Origin: Symbioplanes lichenis | Lineage (GTDB): Bacteria; Actinomycetota; Actinomycetes; Mycobacteriales; Micromonosporaceae | Length of the DNA stretch: 64,000 bases | Reading direction: 5' to 3' | Assembly (NCBI RefSeq): GCF_030709675.1 | Contig: NZ_JAUZQD010000023.1 | Coordinates: 25,858-89,857 of the forward strand | In this document: piece by piece, positions 40,586-50,104 of the stretch | Position numbering within the stretch: position 1 is the first letter of the stretch | Layout of the letters: the number at the start of each line of letters is the position of its first letter | Translations under genes and position numbers: made by a program | The notes under the pieces: model-generated | What the model saw: only the letters and a program-made list of their open reading frames with translations | The model's database searches: none | Told to the model about the DNA's origin: nothing

Positions 40586-42139
40586 TCACTCCCACTCGAT
40601 GGTGCCCGGCGGCTTGCTCGTGACGTCGAGGACGACCCGGTTGATCTCGCGGACCTCGTTGGTGATCCGGTTGGAGATCTTGGCGATCAGGTCGTAGGGC
40701 AGCCGCGACCAGTCGGCGGTCATCGCGTCCTCGGACGAGACGGGCCGCAGGACGACCGGGTGCCCGTACGTCCGGCCGTCGCCCTGCACCCCCACGCTGC
40801 GCACGTCCGCCAGCAGCACGACCGGGAACTGCCACACGTCGCGGTCCAGCCCCGACGCGGTGAGCTCCTCGCGCGCGATCAGGTCGGCGGCGCGCAGGAT
40901 GTCGAGCCGCTCGCGGTCGACCGCGCCGATGATGCGGATGGCCAGGCCGGGGCCCGGGAACGGGTGCCGCTGCACCATCTCCTCGGGCAGGCCCAGCTCG
41001 GCGCCCAGCGCCCGCACCTCGTCCTTGAAGAGGGTGCGCAGCGGCTCGATCAGCGCGAACTGCAGGTCGTCGGGCAGGCCGCCGACGTTGTGGTGCGACT
41101 TGATGTTGGCCGTGCCGGTGCCGCCGCCGGACTCGACCACGTCCGGGTAGAGCGTGCCCTGGACCAGGAACTCGATGTTGCGCTCGGCGTCGAGCTCGCG
41201 GGCCGCGCCCTCGAAGGTGCGGATGAACTCGCGACCGATGATCTTGCGCTTCTGCTCCGGGTCGGTGACGCCGGCCAGGTGCCCGAGGAAGACGTCGGAC
41301 GCGTCGACGACCTTGAGGCGGATGCCGGTGGCCGCGACGTAGTCCTTCTCGACCTGCTCGGCCTCGCCCGCGCGCAGCAGCCCGTGGTCGACGAAGACGC
41401 ACGTCAGCTGGTCGCCGACCGCCTTGTGCACGAGCGCCGCCGCGACCGCCGAGTCGACGCCGCCGGAGAGCCCGCACATGACCTGCTTGTCGCCGACCTG
41501 CGCCCGGATCGCGGCGACCTGGTCGTCGATGATGTTCGAGGGCGTCCAGGTGGGCTCGATGCCCGCGATGTCGTACAGGAAGCGCTGAAGCATCTCCTGC
41601 CCCTGCTGCGTGTGCGCCACCTCGGGGTGGAACTGCACGCCGGCCCGGCGCGTGGCCAGGTCCTCGAAGGCGGCGACGGGCGCGCCCGGGGAAGACGCGG
41701 TGACCGTGAAGCCGGCGGGCGGCTCGGCGACCGAGTCACCGTGCGACATCCAGACGGGCAGGTCGGCGGGGAGCTCGCGGAGCAGCGTGCCGGCGTCGGT
41801 GGCCGGGGCGAGCAGCGTCCGGCCGTACTCCCGGGAACCGGTGTGTGCCACCGTGCCGCCGAGCGCCTGCGCCATCGCCTGGAAGCCGTAGCAGATGCCG
41901 AAGACCGGCACCTCGTTGGCGAAGAGCGCCGGGTCGAGGATGGGGGCGCCCGGCTCGTACACACTGGACGGTCCGCCGGACAGGATGATGGCGGCCGGGT
42001 TCTTGGCGAGCATCTCGGCGACCGGCATCGAGTGCGGGACGATCTCGGAGTAGACCCGCGCCTCCCGGACCCGGCGGGCGATCAGCTGGGCATATTGGGC
42101 GCCGAAATCGACGACCAGAACAGGGCGCGGTGTGCTCAC
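40586..42139 (-). CDS. guaA: GMP synthase (glutamine-hydrolysing)
   Basis: A 517-residue enzyme making GMP from XMP, ATP and glutamine. The N-terminal class I amidotransferase has its nucleophile in FGICYGFQAM and the His/Glu of the triad in FHPEVAH. The ATP-pyrophosphatase has the P-loop MCGLSGGVDSAVAA. The C-terminal dimerisation domain ends LDVTSKPPGTIEWE, the standard GuaA tail. GTG 42139. Works downstream of guaB, which is encoded 10 kb away on the same strand. Confidence 0.97.
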   Translation of the reverse strand: MSTPRPVLVVDFGAQYAQLIARRVREARVYSEIVPHSMPVAEMLAKNPAAIILSGGPSSVYEPGAPILDPALFANEVPVFGICYGFQAMAQALGGTVAHTGSREYGRTLLAPATDAGTLLRELPADLPVWMSHGDSVAEPPAGFTVTASSPGAPVAAFEDLATRRAGVQFHPEVAHTQQGQEMLQRFLYDIAGIEPTWTPSNIIDDQVAAIRAQVGDKQVMCGLSGGVDSAVAAALVHKAVGDQLTCVFVDHGLLRAGEAEQVEKDYVAATGIRLKVVDASDVFLGHLAGVTDPEQKRKIIGREFIRTFEGAARELDAERNIEFLVQGTLYPDVVESGGGTGTANIKSHHNVGGLPDDLQFALIEPLRTLFKDEVRALGAELGLPEEMVQRHPFPGPGLAIRIIGAVDRERLDILRAADLIAREELTASGLDRDVWQFPVVLLADVRSVGVQGDGRTYGHPVVLRPVSSEDAMTADWSRLPYDLIAKISNRITNEVREINRVVLDVTSKPPGTIEWE

Positions 42140-42230
42140 GCCACCGCCTCGCTTCGCTCGCCGGCGCCGCGAGGCACAAATGCGCTGAGTTTCATGATTC
42201 GGTCGCTCCGCTCCCTCATGGCCGGCAAGT

Positions 42231-43931
42231 TTACCGGTACCACTTTCGGGCGGGCGTCAGTGAGACGTTGCCCGCTTTGTCATAGGCCCGGATGCGGACG
42301 GTCAGAGACGACCCGAACTTCCACGTCTGTACGGCGAACGAGCGGCTGGTTCCCGCGTACCGCTGCACGATCTTGCCGTTGATCAGCAGGTCCATGGTCC
42401 GGATGCCGCTGGCGTCGCTGGCCGCCGCCCCGACGACACGGGTCTTCGTGACGTGGCGGGTGCCCGAGGCCGGGCCGCTGGTGACCCGGACCGCCGGAGC
42501 CCGGTTGTCGACGCGGACGCGACGCGTGGTGGTCGTCACGTTGCCGCCGCGGTCGGTGGTCCGCAGGGTCAGGGCGACAGTGCCGGAGAAGCCGGTGGTA
42601 CGCCACGAGAACGCATAGGGCGCGGCCCGGTCGACGGCGACGACCTTGCCGTTGGCGAGCAGCTCGACCTTCGTCACAGAGACATTGTCGGTGGCCCGCG
42701 CGGTGATCGACGCCGTGCCCCGGACCAGCGCGTTGCCCGACGGGCTGAGGAAGGAGGCCGTGGGCCGGGTCACATCGGTGGTGAGCGGCATGGATCGGGC
42801 GATGTCCAGCGCGGCGGCCGCGTCGATCCGGCCCGCGCCGGCCCAGCTGCCCGGGAGCGCGTCGGCGGTCGAGGTCAGCGCGGCTCGGACGGCTGCCGCG
42901 CTCGGCGTGGGGCTGGTCGACTCGAGCAGCGCCGCGACCCCGGACACGAACGGCGTTGCCGAGGACGTGCCGCAGAACTGGCCCACAGCACCGGTCCTGG
43001 TCTGCGCGGGGTTGCAGCCGGGGGCGGCGATGTCCACCCAGCTGCTGCCGTAGTTGGACCAGCTGTACCGCTTGTCACCGGGATCGGAGCCGGCCACGGC
43101 CAGCGCCGCCGGAACCGCCGCCGGGTAGTGCGGCGTGCCGACGCCGTCGTTGCCGGCCGCGGCGATCACCAGGGCGCCCTTGTCCGTGGCGTAGTTCACC
43201 GCGTCCGTGAACAGCTGGCTCGCCGAGCCGCCGCCCAGCGACAGGTTGATGATGTCGGCGCCGTGGTCGGCGGCCCAGCGGATGCCCTCCGCGATCGCGC
43301 TGTAGTCGCCGAAGCCGTCCGCGCCGAGCACCTTCACCGGCAGGATGCGGCAGGTCCAGCAGATGCCGGCGACACCCGTCGTGTTGTTGCCCGCGGCCGC
43401 GATGACTCCGGCGGCCATCGTGCCGTGGCCCTGGTCGTCGGACGCGTCGTCGTCGTTGTTGACGAAGTCGTGGCCGGGCAGGAGGCGACCGGCCAGGTCC
43501 GGGGTCGCGCTCACGCCGGTGTCGACCACGGCGACGACCGTGCCGCTGCTGCCGCGCGTCGTCTCCCACGCCTGGTTGACGCCGGTCTTCGTGACTCCCC
43601 ACTGACTGCCGTAGTACGGGTCCTTCGGGGTGATCACCGCCATGCGGGCCACGTGATCCGGTTCGACGTACGCGACGGCGGGGTCGGCCCGCAGCGCCGC
43701 GGCGGCCTCGCTCGCCTCGCCGGCCGGCACCTCGACGCTGACGGCACCGGTCAGCGCGGTGCTGCCGAGCACGTCGACCTCGCGGTCCAGACCGGCGACC
43801 ACCGTACGCGCGCCGCCGCTCTTGAGCCCGACGACCAGCGACACCGGTTCCGGTGCCGCCTGGGCGGCCGGGGTGCCGGCCAGGCCGAAGCCGCCGGCGA
43901 GCAGGGCAGTGGTCACGACGCGCACGATCAT
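42231..43931 (-). CDS. Secreted subtilisin-family serine protease (S8) with Ig-like domains
   Basis: A 566-residue exported protease. A signal peptide ending near AQAAPEP is followed by an I9 propeptide and the S8 catalytic domain. The catalytic Asp is in AVVDTGVSATPDL, His in DDQGHGTMAAG and Ser in GTSSATPFVSGVAALL. A paired-Cys CWTC segment (GICWTCRILPVK) is shared with the neighbouring paralogue and may form a disulfide. Two C-terminal Ig-like repeats (KVELLANGKVV and MDLLINGKIV) follow. ATG 43931. Tandem with the next S8 gene. Confidence 0.92.
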   Translation of the reverse strand: MIVRVVTTALLAGGFGLAGTPAAQAAPEPVSLVVGLKSGGARTVVAGLDREVDVLGSTALTGAVSVEVPAGEASEAAAALRADPAVAYVEPDHVARMAVITPKDPYYGSQWGVTKTGVNQAWETTRGSSGTVVAVVDTGVSATPDLAGRLLPGHDFVNNDDDASDDQGHGTMAAGVIAAAGNNTTGVAGICWTCRILPVKVLGADGFGDYSAIAEGIRWAADHGADIINLSLGGGSASQLFTDAVNYATDKGALVIAAAGNDGVGTPHYPAAVPAALAVAGSDPGDKRYSWSNYGSSWVDIAAPGCNPAQTRTGAVGQFCGTSSATPFVSGVAALLESTSPTPSAAAVRAALTSTADALPGSWAGAGRIDAAAALDIARSMPLTTDVTRPTASFLSPSGNALVRGTASITARATDNVSVTKVELLANGKVVAVDRAAPYAFSWRTTGFSGTVALTLRTTDRGGNVTTTTRRVRVDNRAPAVRVTSGPASGTRHVTKTRVVGAAASDASGIRTMDLLINGKIVQRYAGTSRSFAVQTWKFGSSLTVRIRAYDKAGNVSLTPARKWYR

Positions 43932-44005
43932 GGACCCAGCGTCGGCAGTGACCGGCGTGACTGTCGGACCCGGCCGGTTGCAAACAGGTTGCCTTCACAG
44001 CGAAA

Positions 44006-44032
44006 CAGCCCCGGGCGCGTGGCCCGGGGCTG
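44006..44032 (-). terminator. Terminator downstream of the second subtilisin gene
   Basis: A perfect 11-bp stem CAGCCCCGGGC / GCCCGGGGCTG with a 5-nt loop lies 20 bases after the stop. Reading leftward it is followed by TTTCG. Confidence 0.75.
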
Positions 44033-44051
44033 CGTCGTCAGTGCCGAGGGA

Positions 44052-45848
44052 TCAGCGCTTGTACGTCCGCACCGCGGTCGTCTTCACGTTGCCCGCGTTG
44101 TCGACCGCCTTGATCTGCACCTTGAACGTCTTCGGCTGCGCGGAGGCCGCGAAGCTGACGCTGTAGGGGTTCGTCTTGTCGGTCTTCTTGACCTTGCCGT
44201 TGATCAGCAGGTCGACCCGCTGGATGCCGGTCTGCGTGTCGTACGCGCCGATCTTCAGCGTGACAGTGCCCTTGACCTTGGCGTTGTTGGCCGGGCCGCT
44301 CTGGATCCACACGGTCGGCGCGATGTTGTCGACCGTCAGGTACCGGTTGGCGACAGCCACGTTGCCGGCCTTGTCGTACGCCCGGACGCTGTAGTCCGCC
44401 CGGCCGTTGGCGTGGGTCTTGGTGTTGTAGGCCCACTGGAACGGCGCGGTGTAGTCCCGGGCCTTGTACTTGCCGTCGACGTAGAAGTCGACGTAACGCA
44501 CACCGGACCAGTTGTCACTGGTGCTGGTCTTCAACGTGACGCTCCCGTGCACCCGGGCGCCCTGGCCGGGCGAGGTGACGGTGACCTTCGGCGCGGTGCC
44601 GTCGGTCGTGATCGTCAGCGCCTTGGCCACGTCGAGCAGACCGAACTTCGTCCAGCCGTTGGCCGGAATCGTGCGGCCCGACGCGATGATCGAGCGCAGG
44701 AGCGACCAGCCGTTGTACTTCGGGTGCTTCGCCTTCACCAGCGCGGCCGCGCCGGAGACCATCGGCGCCGCGAACGACGTGCCGCTGCGGAGGCCGTACG
44801 TGTAGGTCTTCTTCGACGGGTTGTAGACCGGGATCCAGTCGTCGCCGGGCGCGGCGATGTCGACCCAGGAGTCGCCCGACTTGTTGTAGCTCGAGTAGTA
44901 CGCCCGGCCGTCCGTGCCGTAGCCGGTGGCGCCGACGCCGAGCACGTCCGCGTAGGCCGCCGGGTACATCTTCTCGGTGGGAGAGATGCCGTAGTCCCAG
45001 TTGCCGTTGTTGCCGGCCGAGGCGACGACCAGCACACCGCGGGAGTTCGCGTAGGCGATGGCGTCCTGCAGCACCTTCGCCCCGCCCGGCCCGCCGAGCG
45101 ACATGTTGATGACGCTGGCGCCGACGTTCGTCGCGTAGGTGATGCCCTTGGCGATGTCACTCCAGTAGCCGTCGCCGGCGGAGTTGAGCACCTTGACCGG
45201 AATGATCGTGCACTGCCAGCAGGAGCCGGCCATGCCCGCGCCGTCGTTGCCCCGCCCGGCGATCAGCGTCGAGACCGCGGTGCCGTGCCCGTTGTCGTCG
45301 GCGTAGTTGCCGGTGTTGCTGACGTAGTTGAAGCCGCCGGCCACCGCGTTGGCGATGTCCCCGAAGCGGTTGACGCCCGTGTCGAGGACCGCCACCTTGA
45401 CGGACGACGACCCCGTGGTGCTCTCCCACGCGGCGGGCAGCCGGGCCTGGTCGATCTCGGGCTGGTCGCCCGAGACGTAGTAAGGGTCGTTCGGCTGGAT
45501 CGCCTGGGTGTGCGCACCCTGCCGGTCCACCTCGACGTACTTGACGCCCGGCTGCGCGCGCAGCGCGGCGGCGACCACCGACTGCTTCGAGGCGGGCACC
45601 TCGAGCGTGCGGGCGTTCAGCGAGGCCATCGCCTCGCGCGCCTGGGCGACGAGGTCCGTCGCCTTGCCACCGAAGGCGGTGGCCGCCTTGACGGCGGCGG
45701 ACGAGTCCACCCCGTCCTGAAGCCCGACGACCAGCCGGACCTTCGTCTCGTCCGCGGACGCCCCGGGCTGCGCCGCGACCGCACCGGCCGCCACGACACC
45801 CAGGGACAACGCGCCGGCGATCGCACGCCGGGCGATGCGCTTGTTCAA
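44052..45848 (-). CDS. Second secreted subtilisin-family serine protease (S8)
   Basis: A 598-residue paralogue of the downstream protease: signal peptide (AVAAQPGASA), I9-like propeptide, S8 domain and two C-terminal Ig-like repeats. Catalytic residues are Asp in AVLDTGVNRFGD, His in DDNGHGTAVST and Ser in GTSFAAPMVSGAAALV. It shares the CWQC pair (GSCWQCTIIPVK). The C-terminal repeats read RYVDFYVDGKYKA and RVDLLINGKVKK. The TTG start at 45848 gives a proper signal sequence (NKRIARRAIAGALSLG). A terminator separates it from its paralogue, so each has its own transcription unit. Confidence 0.92.
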   Translation of the reverse strand: MNKRIARRAIAGALSLGVVAAGAVAAQPGASADETKVRLVVGLQDGVDSSAAVKAATAFGGKATDLVAQAREAMASLNARTLEVPASKQSVVAAALRAQPGVKYVEVDRQGAHTQAIQPNDPYYVSGDQPEIDQARLPAAWESTTGSSSVKVAVLDTGVNRFGDIANAVAGGFNYVSNTGNYADDNGHGTAVSTLIAGRGNDGAGMAGSCWQCTIIPVKVLNSAGDGYWSDIAKGITYATNVGASVINMSLGGPGGAKVLQDAIAYANSRGVLVVASAGNNGNWDYGISPTEKMYPAAYADVLGVGATGYGTDGRAYYSSYNKSGDSWVDIAAPGDDWIPVYNPSKKTYTYGLRSGTSFAAPMVSGAAALVKAKHPKYNGWSLLRSIIASGRTIPANGWTKFGLLDVAKALTITTDGTAPKVTVTSPGQGARVHGSVTLKTSTSDNWSGVRYVDFYVDGKYKARDYTAPFQWAYNTKTHANGRADYSVRAYDKAGNVAVANRYLTVDNIAPTVWIQSGPANNAKVKGTVTLKIGAYDTQTGIQRVDLLINGKVKKTDKTNPYSVSFAASAQPKTFKVQIKAVDNAGNVKTTAVRTYKR

Positions 45849-45980
45849 AGCTCGTGCCTCCCGTGTCCGGCCCGCCCACCGGGCGGGTCGTGGCGGTCAG
45901 CGTAGAGGGGTTTTCACGTTAATACGGCACCGTTCCATCCTCCGGGAAAGCAAGCCGTCGACCTGGGTCGCTTGATCGCC

Positions 45981-45986
45981 TACTGT
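45981..45986 (+). promoter_or_regulatory. -10 element TACTGT of the LCP gene
   Basis: TACTGT ends six bases before the ATG at 45993, with no SD between, so the mRNA is probably leaderless. Confidence 0.45.
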
Positions 45987-45992
45987 TCCAGC

Positions 45993-47066
45993 ATGCGGAC
46001 CAGGCCGATACTGTGGACAGCGGCCGCGGCCGTCGTCGTGCTGCTGCTCACCGGCGCGGGCGTCGCCTGGTCGCTGCGGGGCGGGAATCACCCCGAGCCG
46101 CCCCTCGCAGCATCATCCCCGCCGCCGTCACCGTCCGCCAGCCCGGCCCCGCCGCCGCCCTCGCCCGGCGCGGACATCACCGGCCCGCTCGACCTGCTGC
46201 TGATCGGCGTCGACACCCGGGTCACCATCCCCGACTGGCAGCCGCACTCCGACGCGATCATGCTGCTCCACGTCGAGCCCGGCCTGCGCAGCGGCTACCT
46301 CTACTCGCTGCCCCGCGACCTGCGCGTCGACGTCCCCGGCTTCGGTCGCCACAAACTCACCGAAGCGATGAGCAACGGCGCCAAGGTGCCCGGCACCGAC
46401 AAACCCGACACCACCAAGGGGTACGAGCTCCTGGCGCGCACGATCTCCGCGTACACGGGAATCAAGAAGTTCGACGCGGGTGCCGTGCTCACCTTCGGCG
46501 GCCTCAGCAAGCTCACCGACGCCCTCGGCGGTGTGACGCTCACCATCGACCGCAAGGTGACCTCCATCCACAAGCGACCGGACGGCACCAACCGCACCCT
46601 GGTCCCGGGCGGCGGCGACTACACGGGCCCACAGGCCACCTACCTGCCCGGCACCCGCACACTCGTCGGCTGGCAGGCCATCGACTACGCCCGCCAACGC
46701 TACGGTCTGCCCAACGGCGACTACGACCGGCAACGACACCAGCGCCAGCTCGTCCGCGCCCTCCTGGCCCGGGCCACCGGCGCCGGCCTCGCCACCGACC
46801 CCGCCCAACTCCAGCAAGTGATCACCGCGCTCGGCGACTCGGTCCTGCTCTCCGGGGACAGGACACCCCTCGAGTACGCGTACGCCCTCCGCGACCTCAC
46901 CCCCGAAGCCCTCACCCTCGTCGACCTTCCGGGCCGCTCGGTCTTCAGCAACGGCGGCTACATCGGCGAGCAACTCGACCCCGAAGCCCGAGCCTTCCTC
47001 AAAGCCGTCGCCGCCGACCGTCCCGCCCCCTACCTCGCCCAGCACCCCAAGCTGATCAACAAGTAG
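45993..47066 (+). CDS. LytR-CpsA-Psr (LCP) family protein
   Basis: A 357-residue membrane-anchored protein. One helix (about 6-24) is followed by a Pro/Ser-rich linker and the LCP domain. Motifs include LLIGVDTRVTIPDWQPHSDA, LYSLPRDLRVDVPGFG, HKLTEAMSNG and the Arg-rich YARQRYGLPNGDYDRQRHQR that binds the polyprenyl phosphate. Family role: attaching teichoic acid-like or arabinogalactan polymers to peptidoglycan. ATG 45993 is favoured over an upstream TTG because of the -10 box six bases before it. Confidence 0.9.
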   Translation: MRTRPILWTAAAAVVVLLLTGAGVAWSLRGGNHPEPPLAASSPPPSPSASPAPPPPSPGADITGPLDLLLIGVDTRVTIPDWQPHSDAIMLLHVEPGLRSGYLYSLPRDLRVDVPGFGRHKLTEAMSNGAKVPGTDKPDTTKGYELLARTISAYTGIKKFDAGAVLTFGGLSKLTDALGGVTLTIDRKVTSIHKRPDGTNRTLVPGGGDYTGPQATYLPGTRTLVGWQAIDYARQRYGLPNGDYDRQRHQRQLVRALLARATGAGLATDPAQLQQVITALGDSVLLSGDRTPLEYAYALRDLTPEALTLVDLPGRSVFSNGGYIGEQLDPEARAFLKAVAADRPAPYLAQHPKLINK

Positions 47067-47217
47067 CAACCCGGTCCGAGCAGCGCCCGTACGGCCGGCG
47101 CACGAGACGACCGCGGGGGCACCGAAGTCGGCAGCAGGTGGAGCTGGGCAACCGCTCATCGGCACGTCCCGGTTGATGCGGACGAGTCCGCAGGAGCGGG
47201 CCGAAGCGGTGTGGCCG

Positions 47218-48621
47218 TCAGTAGGTCGGGCGGTACGGCCCGGTCAGCCACACGTCGAAGAAGCGGCCCAGCTCCTGCCCCGACGCCCGTTCCGCGGCGG
47301 CGACGAACTCGGCCGTCGTGGCTGTCGCCGTGGCGTGGCTGGCGGTCCATGAGCGCAGGAGACCGAAGAAGGCCGTGTCCCCTATCCGGCGGCGCAGGGC
47401 GTGGAGCGTCATGGCGCCCCGGTCCGCGGCCATGTCGGAGTCGAGGGCGTCGGCGTGGCCGGGGGCGTAGGCCGGGAAGGCCTGCCACGGGAAGGTTTCG
47501 TAGCGCTGGCTCACCTCGGCCTCGACGGTGGCGCCGCCGTCGTGTTCGGTCCACATCCAGCGGGCGTAGCGGGCGAAGCTTGTGCTCAGCCAGGCGTCTT
47601 CCCAGGTGCGCGGGGTGACCGAGGCGCCGAACCACTGGCCGGCCAGGCCCTCGGCGAGCTCGGCCGGGCCGGTGGCGGAGTCGAGGGCGGCGGCGGAGAA
47701 GGCCGGGCGGGACTGGGCCTGGAGGCCGCGGGTGGTCAGGGCGCCCGGCACCACCACGGCGCCGTAGGAGCTGAACGGGTACGGGCCGAAGCGCCGGGAC
47801 AGCCAGTCGGCGATCTTGGTGGTGCGGTCGAGGGTGGCCTGGTGGGCGGAGCGGGCGGGGACGGCCACGACGACGGGCTTGCCGGCGTGTTTCGTGGTGC
47901 TCACCTTGTACGGGCCGACCAGGAAGAAGGCGGCCGAGGGGGCCATCGGGCCGGGCTCGGCCCAGCGCCACGTGGTCCGGTTCGCCGTGGTGGAGCGCTG
48001 GCCCGGCACGCCGTTGCTGATGGCGGCCAGCCCTTTCGGTACGGACATCTCCACCGTGAACGCCGCCTTGTCGGACGGGTGGTCGTTCGCCGGGAACCAG
48101 GAGCTGGCCGAGCCCGGGGCGGTCGGGGCGTACAGGCCGCCGAGCGGGTTGCGGGCCGGGAGGCGCCCGGGTTCGGTGACCGAGCCGTCGCCCGCCGTCA
48201 GGAAGCCGCCGTAGCGTACGACCATCGTGAAGGCCTGGTCCGGGGCCAGCGCGGCTCGCGGAGTCACGGCCAGCTTGGCGCCGACGACGGCGTGGGCGGC
48301 GGGGTGACCGTTGACGGTGACGCTGCTCACGCGCAGCCGGCTGAGGTCGAGGAAGAAGCTTTTCAGCGGTTCGGTGGCGGTCGCGGTGATCGTGGCCGTG
48401 CCCGAGAGGCGGCGACCGGCGGGGTCGACGCGGAGCTTCAGCGCGTACTTGCGGACGTCGTATCCGCCGTTGCCCAGGGCGGGGAAGGCGCCGTCGCCGA
48501 GGCCGGCCGATCCGACAACCGGGCCGGTGGCGGGGGCGGCCGGGGCAGCCGCATGCGGGGTGTCGCCGGCTGAGCAACCAGCCAGCGCCAGGACAACAGC
48601 GGCCACCACCACACCTCTCAC
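47218..48621 (-). CDS. M1 aminopeptidase-like lipoprotein lacking all zinc ligands
   Basis: A 467-residue lipoprotein (lipobox LALAGC) aligning along its length with the upstream active M1 peptidase. They share YDVRKYALKLRVD, SSWFPANDHPSDKAAF and GAMTLHALRRRIGDTAFF. Where the paralogue has HELAHQW this one has EGLAGQW (324-330), so both His ligands and the catalytic Glu are gone. NEGFA has become STSFA (Thr347 replaces the third ligand). The fold is intact with no frameshift, so it is a likely pseudo-enzyme kept for binding or regulation. GTG 48621 lies 16 bases after the paralogue's stop, so they are co-transcribed. Confidence 0.85.
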   Translation of the reverse strand: MRGVVVAAVVLALAGCSAGDTPHAAAPAAPATGPVVGSAGLGDGAFPALGNGGYDVRKYALKLRVDPAGRRLSGTATITATATEPLKSFFLDLSRLRVSSVTVNGHPAAHAVVGAKLAVTPRAALAPDQAFTMVVRYGGFLTAGDGSVTEPGRLPARNPLGGLYAPTAPGSASSWFPANDHPSDKAAFTVEMSVPKGLAAISNGVPGQRSTTANRTTWRWAEPGPMAPSAAFFLVGPYKVSTTKHAGKPVVVAVPARSAHQATLDRTTKIADWLSRRFGPYPFSSYGAVVVPGALTTRGLQAQSRPAFSAAALDSATGPAELAEGLAGQWFGASVTPRTWEDAWLSTSFARYARWMWTEHDGGATVEAEVSQRYETFPWQAFPAYAPGHADALDSDMAADRGAMTLHALRRRIGDTAFFGLLRSWTASHATATATTAEFVAAAERASGQELGRFFDVWLTGPYRPTY

Positions 48622-48637
48622 GCAGATAAGACGCGAG

Positions 48638-50068
48638 TCAGGGGTGTTTTGGTTGAGCCTTCGTGCGGAGCCACTCCCGGAAGAAGCCGGAAAGGTCCTG
48701 GCCTGAGGCCTTTTGGGCGGCTGCGATGAACTCGTCGGTCGTCGCGTTGCCGTCCTTGTGGTCCGCCGCCCACGACTTCAGCAGCCCGGCGAACGCCTCG
48801 TCGCCGATCGTGCGGCGCAGCGCGTGCACCACCATCGCCCCCCGCTGATAGACGGCTTCGCCGAAGAGCTGGTCGGCGCCGGGATCACCGGTCGGCACCC
48901 GCCAGTCGAAACCCTGGTAGGCCGCGTCGAACGCCTGGTCGGTGGTCCGCTCACCCTCGTGCTCGGCCCACAACCATTCCGCGTACGTGGCGAAGCCCTC
49001 GTTGAGCCAGATGTCCTGCCACCGTTCGAGGGCCACGCTGTCGCCGTACCACTGATGGGCCAGCTCGTGCGCCACCACTGATGCGTTGGTGCCACTGGTG
49101 AAGAAGACGTTGCCGTAGACCGGGCGGGACTGGGTCTCCAGCGCGTAGCCGACCTTCGTGTCGTCGATCACCACCCCGCCGTACGCGTCGAAGGGGTAGG
49201 GCCCGAACTGGGTGGCCAGGAAGTCGGCGATCTCCCCGGTCAGCGCCAGGGACTTCGCGGCGGGGCCGGTCGCGGGCAGTGACTCCGGCAACGCGACGAC
49301 CATCGGCTTGCCCGCGTGGGTGGTGGTCGTCACCCGGTACTGTCCGATCACGACAGTGGCGAGGTAGCTGGCCATCGGGTCGGCCTCCGCCCAGCGCCAG
49401 GTGGTCCAGCCGCCCGCGGTCGTCCGCTCCCCCGGCACGCCGTTGCTGATCGCCTCGACGCCGTCGGGCACGGTCATCGCGAGCTTCCACGTCGCCTTGT
49501 CGGACGGATGATCATTGACGGGGAACCAGCTGCTCGCCGACTCCGGCTGCCCGAGCGCGAAAGCGCCGTCCTTGGTCCGCTGCCAGCCGCCCACGCCCAG
49601 GGTCTCGTTCTCCAAGGGCTGAGGAATTCCCCCGTACGCCACCACGATCGTGAACGCGGCCCCGCGGGCAATCCCGGCCGCGGGCGTGATCACCAGCTCG
49701 TTCCGCTCGGCCCGGCTGGTCGCCGCCCGGCCGTCGACGGTCACCTTGCTCGCCGTCAGCGTGGCCAGGTCAAGATTGAGCCGGGACAGATCCTGCGTCG
49801 CCGTGGCGGTGATCGTGGCCGTCCCGTCGAGGCGCCCACTTCCCGGATCGAACCGCAGCGCCAGGTCGTACCCGGCCACGTCGTAACCACCGTTGCCGTA
49901 CGTCGGGAAGTACGGATCCCCGGCCCCCGCCGCGCCCGGCGCGAAACTGGGCGCCACGGACGGGCTCGCGCTGGGGCTCAGCACGGCGGGCGCCGGGTCG
50001 TCGCCGTCCGCCGAGCAACCGCCCAGCAGCAAGGCAACGACCGTCGCCGCCGCGATCCGCACCCGCAT
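48638..50068 (-). CDS. M1-family zinc aminopeptidase lipoprotein
   Basis: A 476-residue exported peptidase. Lipobox LLLGGC places Cys18 at the mature N-terminus. The gluzincin motif is complete: HELAHQW (334-340) followed by NEGFA (Glu357), 18 residues on, as expected for M1 zinc ligation. GAMVVHALRRTIGDEAF belongs to the substrate-side helices. ATG 50068 has GGGGA five bases upstream and gives a proper signal peptide; upstream in-frame codons run into a repeat array. First gene of an operon with its inactive paralogue. Confidence 0.92.
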   Translation of the reverse strand: MRVRIAAATVVALLLGGCSADGDDPAPAVLSPSASPSVAPSFAPGAAGAGDPYFPTYGNGGYDVAGYDLALRFDPGSGRLDGTATITATATQDLSRLNLDLATLTASKVTVDGRAATSRAERNELVITPAAGIARGAAFTIVVAYGGIPQPLENETLGVGGWQRTKDGAFALGQPESASSWFPVNDHPSDKATWKLAMTVPDGVEAISNGVPGERTTAGGWTTWRWAEADPMASYLATVVIGQYRVTTTTHAGKPMVVALPESLPATGPAAKSLALTGEIADFLATQFGPYPFDAYGGVVIDDTKVGYALETQSRPVYGNVFFTSGTNASVVAHELAHQWYGDSVALERWQDIWLNEGFATYAEWLWAEHEGERTTDQAFDAAYQGFDWRVPTGDPGADQLFGEAVYQRGAMVVHALRRTIGDEAFAGLLKSWAADHKDGNATTDEFIAAAQKASGQDLSGFFREWLRTKAQPKHP

Positions 50069-50104
50069 CTGTGTCCCCGCTCCCCTCAAAGGCACCGGCG
50101 CTCC

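Noticed and set aside
42453..45905. An open frame of about 1150 codons on the plus strand
   Set aside because: It runs antisense to the two subtilisin genes, is dominated by Arg/Gly/Val and has no domain. Its openness follows from high GC at third positions of the opposite strand.
47218..48621. Pseudogene call for the zinc-less M1 gene
   Set aside because: The frame, lipobox and flanking conserved segments are intact, so it is reported as a likely expressed pseudo-enzyme.
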